DNA of 30,702 nucleotides from Hallerella sp963660435 (lineage in GTDB: Bacteria; Fibrobacterota; Fibrobacteria; Fibrobacterales; Fibrobacteraceae), in the NCBI GenBank assembly GCA_963660435.1, contig CAVKYI010000022.1:1-30702 (forward strand), read 5' to 3'. The notes beneath the pieces were generated by a model that saw only the letters and a program-made list of their open reading frames with translations, was not told the origin of the DNA and did no database searches. The position numbers and the translations under genes are program-made. Positions 16,017-22,983 of this stretch are shown here, piece after piece (position 1 is the first letter of the stretch; every line of letters starts with the position of its first letter).

Positions 16017-16487
16017 ATGCCAAACTGGTGCAGCAACACGATGACGATAGCGGCGAAGGACAGGGAAAGCCTCGAGAGAATCCTCGAACGGATAGGCTCG
16101 AAGGAGTCCCCGATAGACTTCGAGAAAATCGTCCCGCAGGAAATCTTCAGCCCGGAATACCAGTTCACGGGAGACCACATGAACGGCGACCTCGACGAAA
16201 GGAATCCCCGGTTCGACTGGTACAGGTGGCGAATAGACCACTGGGGCACGAAGTGGAACGCCTGCTACGCCTCGATGTGGCGGGACGGCGATTCCTGCGC
16301 GAGGTTCGAGTTCGACACCGCATGGAGCCCGGCAACGCCCGTATTCAGGAAGCTTGTCGAGACGTTCCCCGACGCGTCCATCTACGGCGAATACGACGAG
16401 GAGGGCATGGGCTTCCACGGCGAGTGGGGACGGGACGAGGGCGGAAACTTCTACGACGACTTCTACGAGGGTTCGCCGGAGGAATAA
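16017..16487 (+). CDS. Api92 / DUF1281-like ferredoxin-fold protein (156 aa)
   Basis: The start MPNWCSNTMTI is the characteristic beginning of the DUF1281/Api92-like family, found in phages and mobile elements. It is followed by a helix (RESLERILERIGSKE) and a Trp-rich core (RWRIDHWGTKWNACYASM). Conserved WGTKW and the later FDTAWSPATPVF strand-helix unit support the assignment. The C-terminus is acidic. Function in the family is not established, though these proteins sit among accessory genes and some are suspected to act against host defences. ATG 16017 follows AAGGAAATGG. The gene stands alone between a terminator and the promoter of the next gene. Confidence 0.75.
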   Translation: MPNWCSNTMTIAAKDRESLERILERIGSKESPIDFEKIVPQEIFSPEYQFTGDHMNGDLDERNPRFDWYRWRIDHWGTKWNACYASMWRDGDSCARFEFDTAWSPATPVFRKLVETFPDASIYGEYDEEGMGFHGEWGRDEGGNFYDDFYEGSPEE

Positions 16488-16490
16488 GGC

Positions 16491-16517
16491 TTGAACTTTC
16501 GTGGACTTTGGTATATT
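16491..16517 (+). promoter_or_regulatory. Candidate promoter of the Dcd-fold/2TM gene
   Basis: TTGAAC (16491-16496) and TATATT (16512-16517) are separated by 15 bp, shorter than ideal. An AGGAG ribosome-binding site and the ATG follow at 16526 and 16538. The same TATATT box precedes other element genes. Confidence 0.4.
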
Positions 16518-16537
16518 TTGATGACAGGAGAAAAGAC

Positions 16538-17275
16538 ATGCAGATTCTGACGGATAGAAAGATAAATGAAATCCAGAGCGGCGAACGCCCGATACTCGAA
16601 TCAGGCTACAACCCCGGAAACGTGAACGACTTCTTCATCGACCTGACCGTCGATTCCGTCGTCCGCGGAAACGGGACGGTCGAAAGGTTCGAACTTTCCC
16701 CCGGAAGCCACGTCTTCGTGAAGACCGCGGAAATCTTCGACGTCCCGAAGGACTGCGTCGTCTTCATCCACGAGCGGACTTCCGCCGTGCGGCTCGGCCT
16801 TGGCGTTTCGGGAGTGTCGCCCCTGAAGCCCGGATTCCGTGGATGCGCCTTTATCCGCATCGCGAACCTCAGCGGCAAGGCCATCTCCGTCGAGAAAGGT
16901 TTCGGAGTGGCCCAGGCCTGCGTCTTCAGGATGGACGGCGAACCGGAAAGGACCTACGACAGGCAGGAAAGCAACCATTTCCAGGGCGAGACGGCATTCA
17001 GGGGACTGGGCGGGTACGAATCCGAGTATTCCCGACTGCTGTCCAGCATCGAAAAGGAAAAGGATGGTCTCGAAAAGCTGCAGGGCCGGATCTATGCGAA
17101 CACCGTTTCCATCCTCGGCGTGTTCGCGGCTATCATCGCGCTCCTGGTCACGAACGTCCAGGCCTTTTCCGCGGAAAAGAGCCTGAGTCAGGTCATAATG
17201 ATAAACGTGGCGGTCATAGCCAGCGTGGCCGTGCTGATGCTTTTCGTCTGGCTGATTCAGAAATGGAAAAGGTAG
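16538..17275 (+). CDS. dCTP deaminase/dUTPase-fold protein fused to two transmembrane helices (245 aa)
   Basis: Residues 1-150 follow dCTP deaminase closely: an N-terminal LTDRKINEI helix, VNDFFIDLTVDS, LSPGSHVFVKTAEIFDVP, ERTSAVRLGLGVSG, SPLKPGFRGCAFIRIANLSG and the terminal RTYDRQESNHFQG. The Arg-Thr-Ser (80-82) of the phosphate-binding motif is kept. At the position of the deaminase catalytic Glu there is Arg107, and the Asp before PG is Lys, so deaminase or dUTPase chemistry is doubtful. After a short coiled coil (160-185) come two hydrophobic helices (about 190-206 and 218-240) and a basic end. This resembles a nucleotide-sensing domain wired to a membrane effector. ATG 16538 has AGGAG 8 bases upstream. 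It is expressed independently of its neighbours. Confidence 0.8.
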   Translation: MQILTDRKINEIQSGERPILESGYNPGNVNDFFIDLTVDSVVRGNGTVERFELSPGSHVFVKTAEIFDVPKDCVVFIHERTSAVRLGLGVSGVSPLKPGFRGCAFIRIANLSGKAISVEKGFGVAQACVFRMDGEPERTYDRQESNHFQGETAFRGLGGYESEYSRLLSSIEKEKDGLEKLQGRIYANTVSILGVFAAIIALLVTNVQAFSAEKSLSQVIMINVAVIASVAVLMLFVWLIQKWKR

Positions 17276-17314
17276 ATTTTTCCGCTTTCCGTGTCCGTTC
17301 GAAGGAAAAATGAC

Positions 17315-17320
17315 TATATT
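17315..17320 (+). promoter_or_regulatory. TATATT -10-like box ahead of leader RNA
   Basis: CTATATT occurs ten bases before the first leader hairpin. No good -35 box is visible 16-18 bp upstream. It matches boxes before other genes of the element. Confidence 0.4.
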
Positions 17321-17326
17321 AAGGAT

Positions 17327-17432
17327 ATGCCGGGTTTAACCCGGTATTGCCGGAGCTACACGGGTTCGTCCCGTGGTTCGGGCAGCTAGGGTTTTTGCTC
17401 CATTTTCCGCCTGAAAAATGGAGCATTTTTTT
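17327..17432 (+). ncRNA. Structured leader RNA with internal terminator
   Basis: Between the TATATT box and the next gene lie three hairpins. H1 is CCGGGT-TTA-ACCCGG (17330-17344). H2 is CACGGG-TTCGT-CCCGTG (17359-17375), enclosed by TGCC/GGCA (17348-17351 with 17381-17384). The third is a strong terminator at 17396-17432. No reading frame fills the region. The layout fits a small terminated RNA or a leader that controls read-through into the following gene. It matches no riboswitch class that I recognise. Confidence 0.55.
17396..17432 (+). terminator. Strong intrinsic terminator inside the leader
   Basis: TGCTCCATTTT pairs perfectly with AAAATGGAGCA (11 bp, 8-base loop) and is followed by seven T. 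It ends 15 bp before the start codon at 17448, so the gene needs read-through or antitermination. Confidence 0.85.
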
Positions 17433-17447
17433 AGCCTAGGAGGAATA

Positions 17448-17771
17448 ATGAAACTCGTATCGACAGACTTTTCAGATCTGGAAAAAAAAACATACCTCGA
17501 TTTCGGGGACAAGGAATCGATTGACGCCATCAATGCCGATAAAGACTTCGTGAAAAAGATAGAAACCGAAATAATCAAGGAGGATCTCTTTACAGAGTCC
17601 GGCTATTTAATCAAGTTGAAGTGGATGGAAGCTTTGGCCCGCTTCCTTATCCACAAGGGCAAAGACGTCGAAAATTCAAAAAAACTGCAGAAAGCCGCCC
17701 AGAAAGCTCGAAAAGAGTATGAAGACTGGTGGAAAAACATGCTTCAAGCCGAACCCTGTTTTTGCGACTAA
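17448..17771 (+). CDS. Candidate immunity protein for the MuF toxin (107 aa)
   Basis: The ATG has a perfect AGGAGG eight bases upstream. An ATG 30 bases earlier lies inside the terminator and is rejected. The protein is helical, highly charged (many Lys, Glu and Asp), with no signal peptide or membrane helix, and ends with CFCD. I recognise no family. Its stop overlaps by 4 bp the stop of the convergent MuF gene. Both it and the C-terminal part of that gene are AT-rich compared with the rest of the phage, as if acquired together. A private promoter and leader would allow expression in the lysogen while late genes are silent, as a toxin-immunity protein needs. The function is inferred from context only. 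Confidence 0.55.
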   Translation: MKLVSTDFSDLEKKTYLDFGDKESIDAINADKDFVKKIETEIIKEDLFTESGYLIKLKWMEALARFLIHKGKDVENSKKLQKAAQKARKEYEDWWKNMLQAEPCFCD

Positions 17772-19663
17772 TGTTTTTTGCCGTCTAGCCTGTTCTTGAT
17801 GGGTTCAAGAACGGAAGTCTTGAAGAACTTCACACTAGTTTCGTTATATAAATTTAGGCAACTTTCAAGGATTTTATTCGCTTCTTTTTTTTGAAGTCCC
17901 GGAACAAAAGAAACCAGAGTTTCTGCCGTGAACTCTTTCTGCTTGGTGTAAGCCTTCTCAAACAGGTTCTTTTTCGCTTCAGCAAGAAATTTATCCTCGT
18001 TTATTCCTAAGAATGATATTGTTTCCCGCAATCCAAGAACCCAGGCATTATAACCGGTGTTGGAACGGCTTTCCATGAATTTAGGGTAAGGAGTTTTCTT
18101 GACTCCGATAAATTCGTAAAACTCCGGCAATGTCCGCCGTGCGACATATTCGTTCATCATTTCCATGGCATCCCTTTTTCTTGAAATCCTAGGAAGATAC
18201 TCGTTATTCGCAAAATTATTCAAATCAATCACATGACGATTGTGCGTCATTTCATGCCACATAGTCCCGATATATCTAGCCTCGTCTTCGGTAATGTCAG
18301 CGGATTTTCCTGTCGCAATTTTCCGGAAAGCGGACTGTACTCCATCCCGCACGTCTTTGGCCAGCAATACTTTTCCCCGCATATTGGTCGCACCGTTAGT
18401 TCCGCTACCAGAAACTCCGCCGAACGTCAAGTCCCCATTCCTGAAAAATTTTCGTTTCCGAACCTGAGCGTTTGCGTCATCCAGCGTCCTGATACAGTCA
18501 AAGACCTGTTCTATCGTCTCGCACTTTCTCGCCTTGATTACGGATACGGGATGGCGTGCATAGTAAGAATTCTTAATCCTTTCCACAAGAGAGGCCTTGC
18601 GTCCCGCGTGGCGCTCGTTCGCCCTGCGCAGAATCTCCGCACGCCTTTCCGCCTCCCTTTTCGCGTTTTCGGCGTTTTTAAGGGCGGTTTCCGCTTCCTC
18701 CCGTTCCCGTCTGGCCTTTTCGAGTTCCGCGCCCAGACGCGCGCTTTCGGCGGATTCCGGCGACGTTCCGGGTTCCTTCTCCCCGTCCGGCCCTTCCGGG
18801 CTTTCCCTGACCTCGTACATGCCGTCGATTTCCGGGTCCCACGCCACCATCGAGCAGCGGCACTGGAAGTCCTCGCCGGGGTTGCCGCGGAACATGTCCG
18901 CCGTCCGCGGGTGCTCCACCGGGTGCAGGGGGTCGTCGGGGTTCTCCGTGTAATAGACGCCCGGGTCCGAAACCGAGCAGATGAGGCCGTTCATCGAGCG
19001 GTGCGAGTCCCGTTCCCGCCCGTCGATCGTCGTGAGCCACCTGTAGTACGAAATCCCCACTTCCCGGAACTGCGAGAGCTTCGCCGCGCTGTTGAGCTTG
19101 CCTAGCTCCGTCCTCGCGATGTTCTCCGCCCGGGCGCGGTACTTCGACGGCAGCCTTTCCCGGACGGCCTTCTCGAGCCGCCCGCGGTTCCAGCCCTCGT
19201 TCTTGGCGCTCGACACCAGCAGCGATATGTCCTTCTTCGCGTCGGCCTCGGCGGACTTGCAGAGCGTCTGGAAGTTCGCCGTCCACGTCGAGAAGATTTC
19301 CCTTTCCGCCTCCGGCGGGTAGTAGGGCTTCCCGACCACCATTTCCGACCATTCGGCGAAGTCGGTCGAAGCCTTGCGGCGCATCTTCTCCGCGACGCCC
19401 TCCACGCCCGCGACGAAGCTTTCCGGCAGCGTCTCCGGGACCTTGGACAGTTCCTCCATGTCGTCCCGGACCGGGATGCCGACGAGGGCCGCCTCCGTGC
19501 ATTCCGAGACGAACCGCCCCAGCTCGCCTTTCGCGAGGGACGCGAGCTCCCGTTCGAGCGCATGGGGGTAGAAGCGGTTCGCGTTGAACACCGGATGCCG
19601 CCCGCGCTTCTTCCCGGTCGAGTATTCCACGCTCCGCGCGAAGCGGACGAAGTCGTTCGCCAT
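17768..19663 (-). CDS. MuF head-morphogenesis protein with C-terminal zinc-metallopeptidase-like toxin domain (631 aa)
   Basis: Residues about 150-275 form a Mu gpF-like domain: RARAENIARTELGKLNSA, TTIDGRERDSHRSMNG, DPLHPVEHPR, and PGEDFQCRCSMVAW. MuF proteins are minor head components next to the portal that may travel with the DNA. A Pro/Glu/Ser stretch and coiled coil (305-355) lead to a C-terminal region of about 275 residues that normal MuF proteins lack. It contains WHEMTHNRH (His470, Glu471, His474), an HExxH zinc motif, with MNEYVARR (Glu505) as a possible third ligand. Composition drops to AT-rich at about base 18600, exactly at this domain. This is the layout of MuF polymorphic toxins. 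The start follows GGAGG and lies 3 bp after the portal stop. It is the last gene of the operon. Confidence 0.8.
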   Translation of the reverse strand: MANDFVRFARSVEYSTGKKRGRHPVFNANRFYPHALERELASLAKGELGRFVSECTEAALVGIPVRDDMEELSKVPETLPESFVAGVEGVAEKMRRKASTDFAEWSEMVVGKPYYPPEAEREIFSTWTANFQTLCKSAEADAKKDISLLVSSAKNEGWNRGRLEKAVRERLPSKYRARAENIARTELGKLNSAAKLSQFREVGISYYRWLTTIDGRERDSHRSMNGLICSVSDPGVYYTENPDDPLHPVEHPRTADMFRGNPGEDFQCRCSMVAWDPEIDGMYEVRESPEGPDGEKEPGTSPESAESARLGAELEKARREREEAETALKNAENAKREAERRAEILRRANERHAGRKASLVERIKNSYYARHPVSVIKARKCETIEQVFDCIRTLDDANAQVRKRKFFRNGDLTFGGVSGSGTNGATNMRGKVLLAKDVRDGVQSAFRKIATGKSADITEDEARYIGTMWHEMTHNRHVIDLNNFANNEYLPRISRKRDAMEMMNEYVARRTLPEFYEFIGVKKTPYPKFMESRSNTGYNAWVLGLRETISFLGINEDKFLAEAKKNLFEKAYTKQKEFTAETLVSFVPGLQKKEANKILESCLNLYNETSVKFFKTSVLEPIKNRLDGKKH

Positions 19664-19666
19664 GTC

Positions 19667-20929
19667 CTAGCCCTCCCCGGGTTCGCCGCCCTCGACGGAG
19701 ACCTCCCATCCGTGGCCGTTCACGAAGACGCCCTCGCGTATCTCGCCCGGCGAGAGCACGCCCATGTCGTAGTAAGCCTTCAGCGTGTCGGCCTGGAGCT
19801 TCTTCGCGTCCAGCGTCTCCTTCAGGGTCATCTCGTCCACGGCGCCCCACCCGAACTCGGACAGCTCCCTGCCGAGGTTCCTGCGCGTCAGGTCGGCGAG
19901 GAGGCGGCACGCCGGGCGGTAGAGGCAGTCGGAACGCCATGCGCCGACCGTCTGCGCCCAAGCCTTGAGGTCGCCCTCGTTCGTCTGGGCGAGGCCCGTC
20001 GCCCCCTGCCCGAAGAGGATGGAGACCGGGATGCGGGACTTCGAGCTGACGAGGTTCATCGCCTTCTGCCAGATTTCCGGGAGGCCCGCGAAGCTGTGGT
20101 TCAGAATCTCGAAGCCGTCGTCCTTGCCCGCGAAAACCGCGCGCATCGAGTTCATCGTGAGCTTAGCGAGGCTCAGCACCCGGTGGACGTCATTCACGCC
20201 GCAGTCGGGCTTCGACAGCATCATGTTCAGGCTCCCGAGGCGCATGAGCAGGACGCCCGTCTCCTGCGCCATGTTGAAGATCGCGCCGGAGACGGCGGCG
20301 AGCTCCCGGAGCGACTGCTCGACGGGGAGCAGGGCGGAGACGCCGAAATACCGTTCCGAAAGGCTGCCGTCGCCGAGCACGTCGGGCAGTTCCGCCCCGT
20401 GGAACGCAGCGCAGCGGGAGGCGTGCACCTCCGCGTAGGAGCCGTCGAGCTTCCCCACCCGGAAGAGGCGCGGCTCGTCCCCGTCGAAGTCCTCCCTCCG
20501 CAGGTCCACCCTCCCGGCGGAATAGGCGCGGTAGCCCGCGACCCTCGCCCCCGGGGACGGCGGCGAGGCGAGCGATTCCGGCGTGTCGCCCTCGTATTCC
20601 GTGACGACGACCGCGCCCCCGGTCAGCCGCGTGTCCGACCCGGCGCGCTTCAGCGCCCGTCGCAGGCCGGACGCCTCGAAGAGCTTCAGGGCCGAGCCGT
20701 CCGCGTCCCCGGCGATCGAGATGTCGTTCATCAGCGACACCTCCGGCACCCCGTCCACGATGAACGCGGCTATCCCGTCCCGCGTCTTCATCGCCGCCAG
20801 TCCCGCGAGGTCCGCGGGGGCGTACGCCCTCGCCCTGACCCCTTCCGTCTTGTCCATCGACGCGAAGCCCAGGCCCGTCGCCATGTTCTCGTACGCGCCG
20901 TCGCCGATCCTTGCCTTTTTCCTTGCCAT
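19667..20929 (-). CDS. Phage portal protein, DUF1073-like (420 aa)
   Basis: The portal is the dodecameric ring through which DNA enters the head. The family is recognised from the sequence order: an N-terminal arm, RRALKRAGSDTRLTGGAVVV, the RYFGVSALLPVEQSL helix, SAIFNMAQETGV-like (here SGAIFNMAQETGVLLM), the stem segment, and SRIPVSILFGQGATGLAQTNEGDLKAWA, whose PVxxLFGQxxxGL core is diagnostic. RefSeq names some relatives after the anti-CBASS nuclease Acb1 because the two domains are fused in certain phages. No such phosphoesterase HxT motif pair is visible here. The length is typical of DUF1073 portals. The position between terminase and MuF supports the call. Confidence 0.85.
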   Translation of the reverse strand: MARKKARIGDGAYENMATGLGFASMDKTEGVRARAYAPADLAGLAAMKTRDGIAAFIVDGVPEVSLMNDISIAGDADGSALKLFEASGLRRALKRAGSDTRLTGGAVVVTEYEGDTPESLASPPSPGARVAGYRAYSAGRVDLRREDFDGDEPRLFRVGKLDGSYAEVHASRCAAFHGAELPDVLGDGSLSERYFGVSALLPVEQSLRELAAVSGAIFNMAQETGVLLMRLGSLNMMLSKPDCGVNDVHRVLSLAKLTMNSMRAVFAGKDDGFEILNHSFAGLPEIWQKAMNLVSSKSRIPVSILFGQGATGLAQTNEGDLKAWAQTVGAWRSDCLYRPACRLLADLTRRNLGRELSEFGWGAVDEMTLKETLDAKKLQADTLKAYYDMGVLSPGEIREGVFVNGHGWEVSVEGGEPGEG

Positions 20930-20966
20930 TTCCTGATGTCTCCCTTTTTGTCCAGTTCATGCAGTC

Positions 20967-22370
20967 TTACAGAAAGTCCAGTACGCTGCCACCGCCCGCC
21001 GTGGCGAGCGTGTCCAGCGCCTGCGTCGTGGCGTCCACCCGGTCGTCGTGCTCCCCGTTCGGGAACGCCAGGAGTTCGTCGATGTATTCCCTCACCCACG
21101 GGTGCTCCGCGTCCATCGGGGGGAGATAGACGTTCCCCGCCTCGAAGAGCGGGCTGACCGCGTAGGCGCGCGCCGTCTTGCTTCCCCGCGGCGTGTAGGG
21201 CACGATGCCGGGGATTTCCGAGCCGAGCGCCGACACTATCGCCGGGCCGTTCGCCTTGTCCTCGACCACCTTGCCGACCGCCTCCGGCCACTTCGAGCTC
21301 ATCCGCCGCATCGCCCGTATCTGCGACACGAAGTCCATGCGCGCCGTGTCGCAGTCGAGCAGGTAGAAGTTCCCGCCCGCCTTCATCCACACCTGACCGG
21401 ACACGTTGTCCGACTTCGCCGCGTCCTTGAACGTGAAGTCCCAGCTCTGGATCATCCGGTCGAAGACCTTCGGCAGGACGCCCCAGTGCCTTATCCACTT
21501 CGCCTTGAAGATGCCGCCGCCCCTCGGCGTCGGGTGCTGCTGGTAGAGCGCGCTCCACTCGTATTCCCCGATGTTCGCCCGGATCCGCCGGAGCGCCTGG
21601 AGGCTAAACCTGTCGGGGTGCAGGGCCTCGCCCCTCTTCCGGTGCGGTTCGTCCCGCTCGGCTATCGCCGGGTAGTTCACGACGGTCCACCGGTCGGCGT
21701 CCTCCTGCCCCTGCGCGGAAAGGAGGCGCCCCACGAGGTCGTCCTCGTGCCAGCGCGTCACCGTCACCAGCACGCCCCCGCCCGGGGCGAGGCGCGTGTA
21801 GGCCGTCGAGGCGTACCAGTCCCACACCCGTTCCCGGATCGTCGGCGAGTCCGCGCTCGCCCGGTCCTTGAAAGGGTCGTCTATCGACAGGATGTCCGCG
21901 CCCATGCCGGTAATGCCGCCCCCGACGCCCGCGCTCCGGTAGCTCCCGGAATGCCCGGGAATCTCGAACAGGCCGGACGTGCGGACCGCGTTCCCCCTCT
22001 TCGCCTCCCGGAGGCGCGTCCCCGGGAAGATTTCGCAGTAGGCGTCCGAGTCCATTATCCTCTGCACGTCCTTGTTCAGGCGCTTGGCGAAGCTGTCGGA
22101 ATAGGACACCGACATGAATGACAGGTCCGGGTCGAGGCCGAGGCACCACGCCGGGAAGCGGCGGCTGACGAGCTCGCTCTTGCCGTGGCGCGGCGGCATC
22201 GTGATGACCATGCGCGGGGAGAGGCCGCGCTTCACGTCGGCGTAGAACCGCATGAGCCGCGCGCAGATCTCCCGGTGCACCCAGCCCACCCGGTAGGACG
22301 GGAAGCCCGCGACGGTGAACGCCAGCAGGTTCTTCCGCGAAAGGGCTCTCGCCGCCGCGCTAACCGTCAC
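20967..22370 (-). CDS. terL: Terminase large subunit (467 aa)
   Basis: This is the packaging motor ATPase and nuclease. The N-terminal ATPase has Walker A PPRHGKSE (59-66), an adenine/arginine region, Walker B ILSIDD (160-165) and coupling motif VTVTRWHEDD. The C-terminal RNase H-like nuclease has Asp311 in SWDFTFKD, the acidic pair in VVEDKANG (Glu370-Asp371), and HDDRVDAT (442-446). All catalytic acids are present, so the motor looks functional. The start is a GTG at 22370 behind GGGGG, overlapping the small subunit gene by 11 bp. The COG5362-like arrangement fits headful or cos packaging phages. The portal follows after 37 bp. Confidence 0.93.
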   Translation of the reverse strand: MTVSAAARALSRKNLLAFTVAGFPSYRVGWVHREICARLMRFYADVKRGLSPRMVITMPPRHGKSELVSRRFPAWCLGLDPDLSFMSVSYSDSFAKRLNKDVQRIMDSDAYCEIFPGTRLREAKRGNAVRTSGLFEIPGHSGSYRSAGVGGGITGMGADILSIDDPFKDRASADSPTIRERVWDWYASTAYTRLAPGGGVLVTVTRWHEDDLVGRLLSAQGQEDADRWTVVNYPAIAERDEPHRKRGEALHPDRFSLQALRRIRANIGEYEWSALYQQHPTPRGGGIFKAKWIRHWGVLPKVFDRMIQSWDFTFKDAAKSDNVSGQVWMKAGGNFYLLDCDTARMDFVSQIRAMRRMSSKWPEAVGKVVEDKANGPAIVSALGSEIPGIVPYTPRGSKTARAYAVSPLFEAGNVYLPPMDAEHPWVREYIDELLAFPNGEHDDRVDATTQALDTLATAGGGSVLDFL

Positions 22371-22794
22371 CGTAAACCCCCATCCTTTCCGCCTCGGCCT
22401 CCATGTCCGAGAGACTCGGCGTCTCCGGCAGGGCGGGGCCGTCCGCGTTCCCCTCGAGCATCCGTTCCAGCGTCCTCGTCTTCGCTATGCGCTCCTTCGC
22501 GTCCGGCGTGTAGCCCGCAATCTCCATGACGAAGCGGGCCGCCTTCAGGTCGCCCGTCAGGGCCTTGCCCGAGACGACGGAAAGGATGCCTGTCGCAAGC
22601 GTCACGCGGTCGCCAAGCTCTATGCCCACCTTTCGCAATGCGTTCGCCATGTTCGGCGACGGCGTGAACCGCGTCTCCAGCAGCTTCCGGGCGATGTCCT
22701 GCAGCTCGCCGCGCCTGCGGCGTACCGTGCCGGACTTCCGCCCGCCGAGACGGCCCAGTTCGGCCATCCCCTTTCCGCTCTCGCCGCCGGGCAT
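22360..22794 (-). CDS. Terminase small subunit candidate (144 aa)
   Basis: It lies directly upstream of the large subunit and overlaps it by 11 bp, the usual terS position. It starts with a basic GRLGGRKSGTVRRRRGEL segment suited to DNA binding, followed by helices (LQDIARKLLETRF, LGDRVTLATGILSVVSGKAL, DLKAARFVMEIAGYTPDAKERI). The last helix resembles the oligomerisation and linker part of small terminase proteins. The tail is acidic. An in-frame ATG at 22767 is an alternative start, but the upstream one leaves only a 3-bp gap after the previous gene. Identity rests on position and general composition. Confidence 0.65.
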   Translation of the reverse strand: MPGGESGKGMAELGRLGGRKSGTVRRRRGELQDIARKLLETRFTPSPNMANALRKVGIELGDRVTLATGILSVVSGKALTGDLKAARFVMEIAGYTPDAKERIAKTRTLERMLEGNADGPALPETPSLSDMEAEAERMGVYGDG

Positions 22795-22797
22795 CGC

Positions 22798-22983
22798 CTA
22801 GTTCTTGTCCTTCTTCCACCATTCGCAGAACTCGTGCCACTCGACGCTCCACCTCCCGTGCGGCGCCGCCTGGCGGATGGGCATCCCGCGCTCGCGCTTC
22901 CACGCATAGACGCTCTGGAGATGGTAGCCTATCCGCCAAGCAAGCTCCTTCGGGGAAAGAAACTCTTCCTTGTATTCGTTCAT
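22798..22983 (-). CDS. Small winged-helix/excisionase-like DNA-binding protein (61 aa)
   Basis: The sequence FLSPKELAWRIGYHLQSVYAWKRE is a compact helix-turn-helix of the MerR/excisionase kind (a first helix that selects, then SVYAW as recognition helix). It is followed by a short wing PHGRWSVEWHEFCEWWKK. ATG 22983 has GAGGTGAGG upstream and overlaps the stop of the virion morphogenesis gene (ATGA). Its position next to terS suggests help in recognising the packaging site; a regulatory role is equally possible. The longer open frame upstream is in the shadow of the neighbouring gene. Confidence 0.7.
   Translation of the reverse strand: MNEYKEEFLSPKELAWRIGYHLQSVYAWKRERGMPIRQAAPHGRWSVEWHEFCEWWKKDKN

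Noticed and set aside
15476..16537. N-terminal extension of the Dcd-fold protein
   Set aside because: The frame is open upstream, but it covers the ardC-like and Api92-like genes in another frame and a terminator; the Dcd fold starts at Met 16538 with AGGAG.
16538..17275. Ordinary dCTP deaminase or dUTPase for phage nucleotide metabolism
   Set aside because: The catalytic Glu position is Arg and the Asp before PG is Lys, and the protein continues into two membrane helices.
17315..17771. Type III (RNA antitoxin-ToxN) toxin-antitoxin system
   Set aside because: Terminator-before-gene order is similar, but the RNA lacks tandem repeats of about 35 bases and the protein is shorter than ToxN and unlike it.
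19667..20929. Anti-CBASS nuclease Acb1
   Set aside because: Database names mix Acb1 with DUF1073 portals; no pair of HxT/HxS phosphoesterase motifs is visible and portal motifs cover the protein.
19562..21157. Long open frame on the plus strand opposite MuF and portal genes (531 codons)
   Set aside because: It is antisense to two well-recognised phage genes in GC-rich DNA, has Arg/His/Pro-rich translation without any domain, and no ribosome-binding site.
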